NCBI RefSeq assembly: GCF_001905005.1
Contig: NZ_LWKZ01000001.1
Span: forward strand, 1,305,775-1,369,774
Direction of reading: 5' to 3'
Length of the DNA stretch: 64,000 nt
Source of the DNA: Streptomyces sp. CB02923
GTDB lineage: Bacteria > Actinomycetota > Actinomycetes > Streptomycetales > Streptomycetaceae
Translations under genes and position numbers: made by a program
In this document: positions 17,719-26,502 of the stretch, one piece after another
How the letters are laid out: each line of letters starts with the position of its first letter
Position numbering within the stretch: the first letter of the stretch is position 1
The notes under the pieces: generated by a model
The model's input: the letters and a program-made list of their open reading frames with translations, nothing else
Told to the model about the DNA's origin: nothing
The model's database searches: none

Positions 17719-18321
17719 GTGTTCACGAAAACCTCCGCCGCCACGCCCGACGATCGTCCCGCGGCGCCCACCACGCCACTCTCCGCGCCCGGTGGTGGGA
17801 CGATCCCCCATCCTGGAGGGGTGAGTGACGACGAGTTCCGCGCCGCCCTGTCCCGGCTCGCCGCCGGGGTCGTACTGATCACCGCGCACGATCCGGAGGA
17901 CGGACCGCGCGGCGAGGACGTGGGCATGACCGCCACCGCCTTCCTGTCGGTGTCGCTCGAACCGCCCTTGGTGATGGTGAGCGTTCGCAACGACTCCCGC
18001 ATGGACGACCTTCTGGAACACCAGCCTCTATGGGCGGTTTCGGTGCTGTCGCAAGGGCAGCGGCACATTGCGGGCCGGTTCGCCATGAAAAACCGCATCA
18101 GCGACCGACTGCTCTTCGAGGACATTCCTGCGGAACGGGGCGAACAGGCCGGAGCGCCCCTGATCGGCGGAGCACTGGCGCACCTGGAATGCCGTACGGA
18201 ACAGCGGGTCGTGGCCGGCGATCACACGCTGGTGATCGGCCGGGTGCTGTCGGCGGCGGCCCAGGGGGAGGACAAGGGACCGCTCACCTACTTCCGGGGG
18301 AAGTATCGGCATTTGGGGTGA
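17719..18321 (+). CDS. Flavin reductase-like FMN-binding protein
   Basis: A 200-residue protein of the flavin reductase domain family, which binds FMN in a split beta-barrel and reduces flavins with NAD(P)H, often for a partner monooxygenase. Family segments are FRAALSRLAAGVVLIT, GMTATAFLSVSLEPPLVMVSV, the flavin-contact SVRNDSRM region, and LVIGRVLSA near the end. The first 35 residues are Pro/Thr-rich and not conserved. The GTG at 17719 is preferred because TAGCGT ends 7 nt before it (leaderless); a GTG at 17821 has GGAGGG too close to be used. No monooxygenase is adjacent, so the flavin partner is unknown. It is divergent from the diguanylate cyclase. Confidence 0.85.
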   Translation: MFTKTSAATPDDRPAAPTTPLSAPGGGTIPHPGGVSDDEFRAALSRLAAGVVLITAHDPEDGPRGEDVGMTATAFLSVSLEPPLVMVSVRNDSRMDDLLEHQPLWAVSVLSQGQRHIAGRFAMKNRISDRLLFEDIPAERGEQAGAPLIGGALAHLECRTEQRVVAGDHTLVIGRVLSAAAQGEDKGPLTYFRGKYRHLG

Positions 18322-18509
18322 GGGGGTGGGGGGTGGGGGGTGAGTGGCCGGGGGCGATCGGCGGGGGCCGGGTCGTCGGGGCCACAGCTGGGGGCGGTCG
18401 GCCGGGGTCAGCCGGGGTCGGGCCGTCGGGGCCACGTCCGGTCTCGGCCGGGGTCACGTCCAGCGCGGCCAGGGATCCCGTCCGCTCGCGGCCAGGTCGC
18501 GGCCGGGGA
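18322..18509. repeat. Degenerate G-rich repeats
   Basis: A 190-bp spacer built from degenerate units such as CGGTCGGCCGGGGTCAGCCG and GGGATCACGTCCAG. No gene is seen. Its two flanking genes are convergent. Confidence 0.55.
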
Positions 18510-18947
18510 TCACGTCCAGTCGCGGCCGGAGCGCCCACGCTTGACGTCGCCGCGCTGCTTCTTCTCCCGCAGGCGGCGTTCGTTGATCCCCCGCGGTATT
18601 CGGCTCTTGCGCCGCGGCTTCGGCGGCGGAGCGGTGACCTCGGCGAGAAGCGAGGCGAGCCGTACGGCGGCGGTCTCCCGGTTGCGCCACTGGGAACGGT
18701 GTTCGGAGGCCCGTACGGACACCACCCCGCCGTCCAGCAGCCTGCCGCGCTCGGCGAGCCGCTCCAGCGCCCGCTCCTTCCACACCTCCGGCAGCACGGC
18801 GGTGGCGGCGACGTCGAAACGCAACTCCACCTGGCTGTCCGACGTGTTGACGTGCTGTCCGCCGGGGCCCGAGGAACGCGAAAAACGCCACACCAGCTCG
18901 GCCTCCGGAAGGACGACCGAACCGCGGATGACATAGGGCCCTGACAT
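18510..18947 (-). CDS. arfB: Peptidyl-tRNA hydrolase ArfB (ribosome rescue factor)
   Basis: A 145-residue release-factor-like hydrolase that frees stalled ribosomes by cleaving peptidyl-tRNA. The catalytic GGQ lies at 29-31 in SRSSGPGGQHVNTS, followed by a helix-rich domain with SEHRSQWRNRETAA. The C-terminal tail is very basic (PKPRRKSRIPRG ... KKQRGDVKRGRS) and would insert in the empty mRNA channel. Length matches ArfB/YaeJ rather than full RF1/RF2. It is convergent with the flavin reductase gene. Confidence 0.94.
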   Translation of the reverse strand: MSGPYVIRGSVVLPEAELVWRFSRSSGPGGQHVNTSDSQVELRFDVAATAVLPEVWKERALERLAERGRLLDGGVVSVRASEHRSQWRNRETAAVRLASLLAEVTAPPPKPRRKSRIPRGINERRLREKKQRGDVKRGRSGRDWT

Positions 18948-19172
18948 GCCCCCATGATCCCGCTTCCGCCCGCCCGCGTCACCTTCTTTTGCCGCACCGC
19001 CGCGCCCGCCCCTCCTTCGCCTGCCGCCCCTCCTCGCCCCCCGGCATCAGGAATTGGCAAAGAAAGTAAAGGGAGCTGGAACCCGACGGTCCCTCCGTGA
19101 CGTTGTGCAGGGTGACGGTAGCTTCGTCCGCAGTACGGAGCCCGACGATTCGACGAGGAAAGGGACATCCCC

Positions 19173-19748
19173 ATGGCTGTAAGCCTGTCCAAGGGCGGCA
19201 ACGTCTCGCTCACCAAGGAGGCACCGGGCCTGACCGCCGTCACGGTCGGCCTCGGCTGGGACGTCCGCACCACCACCGGCACGGACTTCGACCTCGACGC
19301 GAGCGCCATCGCGGTCAACCCGAGCGGCAAGGTCTTCTCGGACCAGCACTTCGTCTTCTTCAACAACAAGGTCACGCCGGACCAGTCCATCGAGCACACC
19401 GGTGACAACGTCACCGGTGAGGGCGAGGGCGACGACGAGCAGATCAAGGTCAACCTGGCCGCCCTCCCGGCCGACATCGACAAGATCGTCTTCCCGGTCT
19501 CGATCTACGACGCCGAGAACCGCAGCCAGAACTTCGGCCAGGTGCGCAACGCCTTCATCCGCATCGTCAACCAGGCCGGCGGCGCCGAGATCGCCCGCTA
19601 CGACCTGAGCGAGGACGCGGCGACCGAGACCGCCATGGTCTTCGGCGAGCTCTACCGCAACGGCGCCGAGTGGAAGTTCCGCGCCGTCGGCCAGGGTTAC
19701 GCCTCCGGCCTGGTCGGCATCGCGAAGGACTTCGGCGTCAACGTCTGA
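19173..19748 (+). CDS. terD: TerD-family calcium-binding stress protein
   Basis: A 191-residue TerD-domain protein, the standard length. The N terminus [20 protein letters not shown] and the acidic calcium-site regions [11 protein letters not shown] and [16 protein letters not shown] are typical. TerD proteins are linked to tellurite and other stress responses, and in Streptomyces to development and calcium homeostasis; the mechanism is not settled. The start has AGGAAAGGGA upstream. It is a single gene with no other ter genes adjacent. Codon use is highly biased (nearly all C-ending codons), suggesting strong expression. A hairpin follows at 19817-19850. Confidence 0.95.
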   Translation: MAVSLSKGGNVSLTKEAPGLTAVTVGLGWDVRTTTGTDFDLDASAIAVNPSGKVFSDQHFVFFNNKVTPDQSIEHTGDNVTGEGEGDDEQIKVNLAALPADIDKIVFPVSIYDAENRSQNFGQVRNAFIRIVNQAGGAEIARYDLSEDAATETAMVFGELYRNGAEWKFRAVGQGYASGLVGIAKDFGVNV

Positions 19749-19816
19749 CCCCACACGGCCCTCCCCGGCGCAGCCCACTCCTGAGCGGCCTGCCCCCGGA
19801 CAGACAGCCACGCATC

Positions 19817-19850
19817 GCGCCCCGCCGAGAACTCCATCCCGGCGGGGCGC
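19817..19850 (+). terminator. Terminator of terD
   Basis: A perfect 11-bp stem pairs 19817-19827 with 19840-19850 around a 12-nt loop, 69 bp past the terD stop codon. Confidence 0.75.
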
Positions 19851-20540
19851 GGTACGTATCGCGGGACGTATCACGGGACGTATCGGGGGGCGCACCGCAG
19901 GACGTATCGCAGGACGTATCGGGGGGCGCACCGCAGGACGTATCGCGGGCGACCGATCCCGCCAAAACATCTGCCGTGGCAAGGCATCCGCTGCTGCGGG
20001 GCCGGGCGGCCGCTGCCGGGCCGGGGGGCAGCTGCCGGGCCGGGGGCAGCTGCCGGGCCGGGCGGGAGCGGCGGGGCAGGACCGGCCGCGGCCAGTTCGG
20101 TCGGCTGCTGCCGGGCCTGGCGGTCACTGTCGGACGGACAGCTGCCGCCGGGCCGGGAGGCTGCCACCGGGCCAAGAGGCCGCGGCCGAGCCGGCCGGTC
20201 GCGACCGGGCCGGTTGGTCGCTACCGGGCCGGGCCACCGGCCAGTCCGCCAGCCGGGCCGCTGACTGAGCCGCCGGTGAGCAACCGGTGAGCCGCCGCTG
20301 AGCTAACGGTGAGCCACCGGCGGCCCTCCCCGATCAGGCTCCCTCGTCAGGCCTCACCGTCGACCGGCCTTCCCCCCCCCGCCATGCCTCACGGTCGGCC
20401 AGCCCTCCCCTCGCCAGGCCTTACCGTCGACCAGGCCTCCCCCTCCCCTCGCCAGGCCTCACCGTCGACCAGACCTCCCCCTCCCCGCCATGCCTCACGG
20501 TCGGCCGGCCCTCCCCTCGCCAGGACTCGCCTGTCGGCGG
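19851..20540. repeat. 700-bp repeat-rich noncoding spacer
   Basis: Three different repeat fields follow one another. First are GGACGTATC units, including a duplicated GGGGGGCGCACCGCAGGACG (about 19855-19950). Then come CCGGGCCGGGGGCAGCTG units (about 20010-20070). Last are units around GCCAGGCCTCACCGTCGACC, with GCCATGCCTCACGGTCGGCC at 20381-20400 and again at 20487-20506, 106 bp apart. Long open frames here are composition artefacts, with no ribosome-binding site or recognisable protein. Confidence 0.7.
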
Positions 20541-20552
20541 GCCCTCACCTCG

Positions 20553-22016
20553 TCACAGTTCGTCCAGGTCGACCGCCTCCGCCATGGCGCGGTATCCGGC
20601 GTCGCTCGGGTGCAGGTGGTCGCCGGAGTCGTAGGCAGGGGCCAGGCGGTCCCGGTCGGCCGGGTCGGACAGGGCCCGGTCCAGGTCCACGACCTCGTCG
20701 TACTCACCGGAGGTCCGTATCCACTCGTTGAGCGCGTCCCGCTTGGCCTCGCCCCGCTCGGAGTAGTACGCGGCGCCCTCGAACGGCGGCAGCGTCGCGC
20801 CGATCGCCTTGACCCCCGCCTCGTGTGCCTGCTTGATCATCGCGCGGTGTCCCTTGACGAGTTCGGCAACCGAAACGTCCGGGGCCGGGCCTCCGGGCCA
20901 GTCCGGTGAGGCGCTGGCTCCGATGTCGTTGATCCCCTCCAGCACGATGACCGAGCCCACGTTCGGCTCGCCGAGTACGTCGTGCCGGAAGCGGGCCACG
21001 CCCTTCTCCCCGGCCCATGTCGAGTCCGCGGTGATCCGGTTGCCGCCGATGCCCTGGTTGAGCACACTGCGCGGATGCCCGGTGGCCGCGAAGCGCTCCG
21101 CCAGCACGTCGGGGTAGCGGCGGTACGCTTCGGCCGTCGAGCCGTAGCCGTCGGTGATGGAGTCGCCGAAGGCCACCACCGCGCCCCGGCAGGCGTCCCC
21201 CTTGCCTCCGGCCACCTCCACTCCCGAGAGGTAGTACCAGGACTGGCTCTGCTCCGTGAACGCCGCGCTCCCGATGTCGGCACGGTGGTCGCCCGCCGCG
21301 CGGTACGTCGTGACGTAGGCCGACTGGTGGAAGGTGCTCGGCCCGGTCGGCCCTGCCAGGTACAGCGTCACGGCCAGCTTCTCCAGTGCCGTGACCTTCA
21401 TCGGCAGCCCGTCGCTGCGCACCTCGCCGCCCGCCGGCACGGTCACCGACCGCTGCCGCCCGAAGAGCAGGTTCCGTACGGTTCCGTCCTGAACCGACGC
21501 CCCCTTGCCCGCACGGGCGATGGTCGCGCCGGTCACCGTCAGCGGCGTACGGCCGTAACGGTTGGACAGCTCGATACGCGCCTTGGCGCCGCCCGTGGTG
21601 ACCCGGACGACTTGCCGCACCGTCTGGTCGGTGAAGCCCTTCGTCGACCAGTTCGGAACCCGCCCGTGCGGCGCCTGCGCCGAGGCCGCCCAACCGCCCC
21701 TCCAGCGCTGCGTGCTGCCGCGATCATTTCCCGGGCTGCGCTCGCCACTGCCGCTGCGGCCGTTGCCGAGGTCACCCGTTCCATGAGCGCTGCCGAGGCC
21801 ACTGCTCAGGCCTGCACCGGAGCCCCCGGCACTCCCCTCTCCCGTTCCCGTCCCCGTCCCTTCTCCCGCTCCCGCAGCCACCGCCGCAGCCCCCGCCGTG
21901 GGCGCCGACGCGGTCACCGCGGCCGCGTCCCGCTCCGTACCGAGCACCGGAAGCGCCGCCAGTGCCGCGGCGGCGAGCAGTGCGACACCCGAGCGTCTGG
22001 TCATGGAACCCGACAT
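20553..22016 (-). CDS. Secreted SGNH/GDSL-family hydrolase
   Basis: A 487-residue secreted esterase or lipase-like protein. Residues 1-33 form a signal peptide. Residues 45-100 are a Gly/Ser/Ala low-complexity linker. A beta-rich region with WSTKGFTDQTVRQVVRVT follows (about 120-270), then the SGNH domain. Its blocks are GDSITDGYG with nucleophile S286, Gly/Asn in GIGGNRI, Asn in EGINDIG, and DHLHPSD with the catalytic Asp466/His469 pair. This two-domain layout resembles actinobacterial SGNH hydrolases acting on polysaccharide or lipid esters; the substrate is unknown. Upstream lies a tandem 8-bp repeat field. The acidic C-terminal end VDLDEL closes the domain. Confidence 0.88.
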   Translation of the reverse strand: MSGSMTRRSGVALLAAAALAALPVLGTERDAAAVTASAPTAGAAAVAAGAGEGTGTGTGEGSAGGSGAGLSSGLGSAHGTGDLGNGRSGSGERSPGNDRGSTQRWRGGWAASAQAPHGRVPNWSTKGFTDQTVRQVVRVTTGGAKARIELSNRYGRTPLTVTGATIARAGKGASVQDGTVRNLLFGRQRSVTVPAGGEVRSDGLPMKVTALEKLAVTLYLAGPTGPSTFHQSAYVTTYRAAGDHRADIGSAAFTEQSQSWYYLSGVEVAGGKGDACRGAVVAFGDSITDGYGSTAEAYRRYPDVLAERFAATGHPRSVLNQGIGGNRITADSTWAGEKGVARFRHDVLGEPNVGSVIVLEGINDIGASASPDWPGGPAPDVSVAELVKGHRAMIKQAHEAGVKAIGATLPPFEGAAYYSERGEAKRDALNEWIRTSGEYDEVVDLDRALSDPADRDRLAPAYDSGDHLHPSDAGYRAMAEAVDLDEL

Positions 22017-22069
22017 GATCCATCCCCACCTCTGACTCGTTGCTCATTGGCCCGCTGACCTGCTGGCTT

Positions 22070-22145
22070 ATCAACCCGCCGGCTCGCTGGCCCGCCGGCC
22101 CGCTGGCCCGCTGGCCCGCTGGCCCGCTGGCTCACCGGCTCACCG
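22070..22145. repeat. Tandem 8-bp GGCCCGCT microsatellite
   Basis: About seven contiguous copies or near copies of GGCCCGCT lie between the SGNH hydrolase start and the next gene on the other strand. Such tracts are prone to slippage. The whole spacer of about 260 bp holds no other gene. Confidence 0.8.
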
Positions 22146-22277
22146 GCTTGTCGCTCGTGCACGGGCGGGTCGGCCGCCCCTTCCTGCCCCACCTCCTCCT
22201 CCAGCCACCGGTCCGGCGGACGACTCCGACGACCGCGACGGCACCGCCGAACGTATGAGCGTGACACCATCAGGGAC

Positions 22278-22775
22278 GTGATCGACCTCGGCTACTCCCT
22301 TTCCCGCCGTTTTCCGGACCCGCCGCAGACGGACTACCGCACCGCGGACGTGCGGGCCCTGCGCCACGACCTCTTCTGCGGCGACGTCTACCTGGCCGAC
22401 ACCAAGGCGGACCGCGAGGTCCAGACCGCCTGGGGCTGGGTGCCGGTGCTGGACTTCGCCTGGGCCCTGTGTGACATCGTCGAACGGATCGACCGCGATC
22501 CCCTCGGCAACCGCGCCGCACAGCCGCAGTTCGCGGAGCTGGATTTCACCGAATCGGCGGACCGGATGTACTTCGAACGCCGCTTCGGCTGGGTGGACGT
22601 CGACGCCGACTGGATGCCGGCCGACGAAGCCCCGCTCACCTTCCAGCACTCCGCGCTCCGCCGCGAGGCCCGCGACTTCCTGCACGACCTGATCGCGGAC
22701 CTCACCGACCTGCACGACGGGCTCGGTGACAACCCGGCCGTATGGGACCTCCAGGCCCGCTTCCCCCGCGTCTGA
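22278..22775 (+). CDS. Hypothetical protein, 165 aa
   Basis: A 165-residue soluble protein with a GTG start. I do not recognise its family with confidence. It has conserved-looking aromatic and acidic stretches (FCGDVYLADTKADREVQTAWGW would be the core; also FDVDADW-like acidic turns and FLHDLIADLTDLHDG), and no signal peptide or membrane segment. Similar proteins in Streptomyces are annotated only as hypothetical. It stands alone between the SGNH hydrolase and the pentapeptide-repeat gene. Codon use looks normal for the genome, so it is likely a real gene. Confidence 0.65.
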   Translation: MIDLGYSLSRRFPDPPQTDYRTADVRALRHDLFCGDVYLADTKADREVQTAWGWVPVLDFAWALCDIVERIDRDPLGNRAAQPQFAELDFTESADRMYFERRFGWVDVDADWMPADEAPLTFQHSALRREARDFLHDLIADLTDLHDGLGDNPAVWDLQARFPRV

Positions 22776-23028
22776 GCACCCGTCCGGCCGCCTCGCCCCC
22801 GCGCGCCGCCGTACCCGCCCCGGCTACCGACTCCATCCCTGCTCCTCCCCCTTCCATCCCAGCTCCAGCCTCCACCGCCGCTCCGGCCCGCCTACTGGTC
22901 CTGCTACGCCTCCCGGCCCCGCTCGCCCTCCCCCGGCCCGCTGCCCGCTTCCCCCTGGTCCTGATGGATGATCCCGATGGTGCTGATGGCCCTGCTGCCC
23001 CGTGACTCACCCCCGCGGCCCCGGGGGG

Positions 23029-23970
23029 TCACTCCACCCGTACGCCTATCTCCGCGGCGAACGCCGGTGCCAGCTCCATCAGCTGCGCCGCGCTGATCAC
23101 CGCGCCTGCCAGCCGGTCGATCCCCCGTGCGATGTCCAGCCGGTCCACCCCGCGCAGGTCCACATCGCGCATCCGTACACCGCTGAAGTCCGCCCTCGAC
23201 AGCGTGCAGTCATCGAAGCTCACCCGCTCCAGCTCCGCGCCGGCGAAGTCCGCCTCCACCAGCACGCACCCCTCGAAGGTGACATCTTTCAGCTTCGCCT
23301 TGCGCAGATTGAGGAAGTCGATCTTCCCGCCACGCACCAGCACCCCCTCCAGTACCGCCGCGTGCATCTGAACACCGCCGAGCCGCGCGTCCAGGACCTC
23401 GACGTCCCGTAGCGACGCCTGCGACAGGTCCGTCCCCACCCCGCGCACCCCCTCCAGCACGCTGTCGATGAACCGCGCCCGGCTCAAGGCCGTTTCGTCC
23501 AGCGCACACCGTCGCAGCGCGCAGTCCATGAACCGGGCCCCGTGCCCCGACTGCCCCACCAGGTCGGCGTCCGCGAACTCCAGCCCGTCGTAATCCCCCT
23601 CGGTCTCCAACTCGGCGTCCTTATAAGGCTCCAGCTCCGGCAGCCGCACCGTCGGCCGCCGCACCTCCCGCACCGGACGACCCGCTCCGCCCGGACGCCC
23701 CGCTCCGCCCTGCCGAGCCGCTCCGCCCTCACGCCCCGCTCCGTCCTGACGTATCGCCCGGTCCTGACGTACCGCCCGGTCCTGCCGCACCGACCGGCTC
23801 GTCCCGCCGTCACGCTCCCTCACGCCCGCCCACCGCCTTTCTGTCTTCCATCCCAGATCCCGCCCCGGACTCCCGCTCCCGATTCCCCGCTCCGGATTCC
23901 CGTCCGGCCTCCCGGCCCGAGCCCGCCCCGCACCTCCAACTGCCCCCATCGTGAACCACCCCACTGACAA
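23029..23970 (-). CDS. Pentapeptide-repeat protein
   Basis: A 313-residue protein. The first 110 residues are low in complexity, with tandem RQDRA/VRQDRA units and Gly/Arg-rich text. From about 125 to 300 it shows pentapeptide repeats of the A(D/N)LXX type (FADADLVG, RARFIDS, ASLRDVEV, KAKLKDVTF, ADFAGAELERV, ADFSGVRMRDVDLRG) that fold as a right-handed quadrilateral helix. Such proteins can mimic DNA and protect gyrase, or serve other binding roles; nothing here settles the role. The start is uncertain: ATG codons at 23970 and 23949 both lie in unconserved sequence. A GC-rich hairpin around 23002-23031 overlaps the stop codon. Confidence 0.8.
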   Translation of the reverse strand: MSVGWFTMGAVGGAGRARAGRPDGNPERGIGSGSPGRDLGWKTERRWAGVRERDGGTSRSVRQDRAVRQDRAIRQDGAGREGGAARQGGAGRPGGAGRPVREVRRPTVRLPELEPYKDAELETEGDYDGLEFADADLVGQSGHGARFMDCALRRCALDETALSRARFIDSVLEGVRGVGTDLSQASLRDVEVLDARLGGVQMHAAVLEGVLVRGGKIDFLNLRKAKLKDVTFEGCVLVEADFAGAELERVSFDDCTLSRADFSGVRMRDVDLRGVDRLDIARGIDRLAGAVISAAQLMELAPAFAAEIGVRVE

Positions 23971-24164
23971 TCCCTCGGCACCACCCTCTGACCAGCGAAA
24001 ACGCCCCCTCGAACGCGCGCATCGACAGCGCCACCGCCGTGCGCTTCAGACCATCGTGATCTTGGCGCGCCCCAGGAAATACCTCAGGACCGTCCAGGCT
24101 TGACCTCAACCAAAGTTGAGGACCCAGAGTGAAGGCCAACACCCCCCGGACAGCCACCTCATAC

Positions 24165-24262
24165 GGCCACCGGCCACCAGCTCCAGCTCCAGCTCCAGCG
24201 ACCAACACCACCCGCCACCCGCCACCCGCCAGTAGCACCCCACCCCACCCCACCCCACCCTC
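24165..24262. repeat. Microsatellites upstream of the quinone reductase
   Basis: Three adjoining simple tracts: AGCTCC repeated four times, CACCCGC about three times, and CCACC/CACCC about five times, ending just before AGGAG and the ATG at 24277. They lie in the promoter and leader, where length change could affect expression. Confidence 0.8.
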
Positions 24263-24276
24263 ACCAGGAGACCACC

Positions 24277-25290
24277 ATGCACGCGATCCGCCTGCACACC
24301 TTCGGCCCCGCCGAAAACCTCACGTACGAGCGGACCGCGGCCCCCCGCCCCGGCCCCGGGCAAGTCCGGATCGCCGTGGCGGCGGCCGGTGTCCACCTGC
24401 TCGACACAGCCCTGCGCGAGGGCCTCACCGGCGGCCCGGCTCCGCTCCCCGACCTGCCGACCGTCCCCGGCCGGGAGGTCGCGGGCACGGTGGACGCCCT
24501 CGGCGAAGGCACGGACCCCGCGTGGCTGGGCCGACGCGTCGTCGCCCACCTGGGCATGAACCCGGGCGGCTACGCCGAACAGGCCGTCGTCGACGCCGAA
24601 AAGCTCCACGACATCCCCGGCAATCTCGACGAGGCCCAGGCCGTAGCCATGATCGGCACCGGCCGCACCACCATGGGCATCCTGCTCTTCGCCGACCTCA
24701 CCGCCGACGACATCACGATCGTCCCGGCCGCGGCCGGCGGTATCGGCTCGCTGCTCGTCCAGTACGCGAAGAACGCCGGCGCGACCGTCATCGGCCTCGC
24801 GGGCGGCCCGGTCAAGACCGAACGCGTACGGAAGCTCGGGGCCGACCTGGCGGTGGACTACAAGGAGGCCGACTGGCCCGCCGAGGTGCGCGCCTTCCTG
24901 GACGAGCGTGGGGCCGACGGCGCCACCCTGGTCTTCGACTCCGTAGGCGGCGAACCGGGCCGCGCCGCCGTGGAACTGCTCGCCCGCGGCGGCCGTCACC
25001 TCGTCTTCGGCTGGTCCTCGGGCGGGCTGCGGGCCGGTGGTCCGCCGGAGTTCGCCGAGGGGGAGCTGGCCGAACGTGGCATCACCTCGGAGTCCGTACT
25101 CGGCCCGGTGATGATGGCCAAGGCAGGCGGCGACAACCCGATGCGCACGCTGGAGACCGCTTCCCTCGCCGAGGCAGCGGCCGGCCGTCTCATACCCGAC
25201 GTGCAGCGCTTCCCGCTCGCCGAGGCAGCGGCCGCACACCGCGCCCTGGAGAGTCGCGGCACGATGGGCAAGGTCGTCCTGATCCCGTAA
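24277..25290 (+). CDS. Quinone oxidoreductase-like MDR protein (NADPH-dependent)
   Basis: A 337-residue medium-chain dehydrogenase/reductase. The N-terminal GroES-like domain (about 1-120) lacks the catalytic zinc Cys and the structural Cys cluster, so it belongs to the zinc-free quinone reductase/enoyl reductase group. The Rossmann motif is AAAGGIGSLLVQYAKNAGA near 152-170, and the C terminus SRGTMGKVVLIP is typical. It would reduce quinones or activated alkenes with NADPH. AGGAG lies 7 nt upstream of the ATG. It is divergent from the pentapeptide-repeat gene and convergent with the M24 remnant. Confidence 0.9.
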   Translation: MHAIRLHTFGPAENLTYERTAAPRPGPGQVRIAVAAAGVHLLDTALREGLTGGPAPLPDLPTVPGREVAGTVDALGEGTDPAWLGRRVVAHLGMNPGGYAEQAVVDAEKLHDIPGNLDEAQAVAMIGTGRTTMGILLFADLTADDITIVPAAAGGIGSLLVQYAKNAGATVIGLAGGPVKTERVRKLGADLAVDYKEADWPAEVRAFLDERGADGATLVFDSVGGEPGRAAVELLARGGRHLVFGWSSGGLRAGGPPEFAEGELAERGITSESVLGPVMMAKAGGDNPMRTLETASLAEAAAGRLIPDVQRFPLAEAAAAHRALESRGTMGKVVLIP

Positions 25291-25426
25291 GCCGTCGCTT
25301 ACGGCCGACTCAGCTGCGTACGGCAGTCAGAACCCGGCAGTCAGAACCACGCCACACACAGCCCGCACCTGGCTGCCGTACGCACCCGCCTTCCCCTCCT
25401 CCTCCGCCTCCGATATGTCCCCACCG

Positions 25427-26352
25427 TCAATCCACCACCCTCAACAGCTCCCTGTCACTCCCGTTCAGCCACCGCCCACCCGTCTCGGTATATGTCACGA
25501 TGTCCCCGATCCGCACGCCGAACCGCCCTGGAAGATAGATGCCCGGCTCGATCGAGAAGCACATCCCGGGCGCCAGCGGCAGTTGCTCGCCCTCGACCAG
25601 GTACGGCGGCTCGTGCGTGACGGCACCGATGCGCCGCCCCGTACGGTGGGTGAAGTACTCCCCGTATCCCGCCCCCTCGACGACCCGCGGCGCAGCCCGG
25701 TCGATCTCCTGACAGGCTGTTCCCGGCTGCACTGCGTCGAAGGCCGCCTGCTGAGCCTCCCGTACGACCTCGTGCACCCTCCGCTCCTCAGCCGACGGCG
25801 GCGAGCCCACGCGAACGGTCCGGCCGGTATTCGACCCGTAACCGTCCTTCAGGCCGGCGACGTCGAGTACGACCATGTCGCCACTCCCGATGCCCCGTTC
25901 GCATGCCTCGTGGCGCGGATCGGCGCCGTGCGCACCCGACCCGACGACCGCGAAAGCCACCGCACTGTGCCCGCTCTCCATGAGCAACCGCACGATGCCG
26001 GCCGCGACTTCGCTCTCCCGCCGCCCGCCGGGCCGCATCCACTCGGCCAACAGGCCGTACGGGCCCGCGCTGTCCGCCTCCCTCGCCCAAGCGGTCAACT
26101 CCAGCGGCCCGACCCCACGGCCCGCTCCGCGACGCCCCTCTCGTCCGCCGGCACCAGCAACTGCGGGCGACCCTGCGGCGAGACGACCAGTGCGGTCACC
26201 AACCCGCGGAAGTGCACCGGCGTGTACCCGCACAGCCACACCATCAACGGCCCCGGCGTCACGATCATCCCCGCCAGCCCCGCGTCCTCCGCGGCACGGG
26301 CCGCCCGCGCCATCCGCCGCTCATAGTCCCCGCACCGCATCGGACTCGCCAT
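25427..26352 (-). pseudogene. Frameshifted M24 (Xaa-Pro) peptidase with lost metal ligands
   Basis: Two overlapping frames together encode an M24 peptidase of about 300 residues. The N-terminal creatinase-like domain runs from ATG 26352 to a stop at 26095. The catalytic domain continues in another frame to 25427. The switch lies at about 26105-26130, where the first frame reads AERAVGSGRWS and the second GVGPLELTAW. Of the five M24 metal ligands only two look intact (Asp in VVLDVAG and Glu in SIEPGIY). The second Asp is Asn (YGSNTGRT), the His of the usual HRTGHG is Arg (HRTGRRIG), and the final Glu is Gly (GVRIGDIV). This looks like a decaying gene rather than one sequencing error. Confidence 0.8.
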
Positions 26353-26502
26353 GGCGCGAACCTACGCCGCCACGCGCAGATGTCACCCCGCCGAACCCCA
26401 CTGCACTGCACTCCACTGCACCCCACCGAACCGGGCACAGGATGTCGGGTGCGAGACCATGCAGTCCTCCTAACGTCAAGGGAGTAAGGGAAGGAGACCG
26501 GA

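Noticed and set aside
17821..18321. Shorter start for the flavin reductase at GTG 17821
   Set aside because: GGAGGG directly abuts the GTG, too close to act as a ribosome-binding site, and a -10-like box favours the start at 17719.
19670..20290. 206-residue plus-strand frame after terD
   Set aside because: Starts inside terD in another frame and then runs through tandem repeats; its protein text is Gly/Pro/Arg-rich repeat translation.
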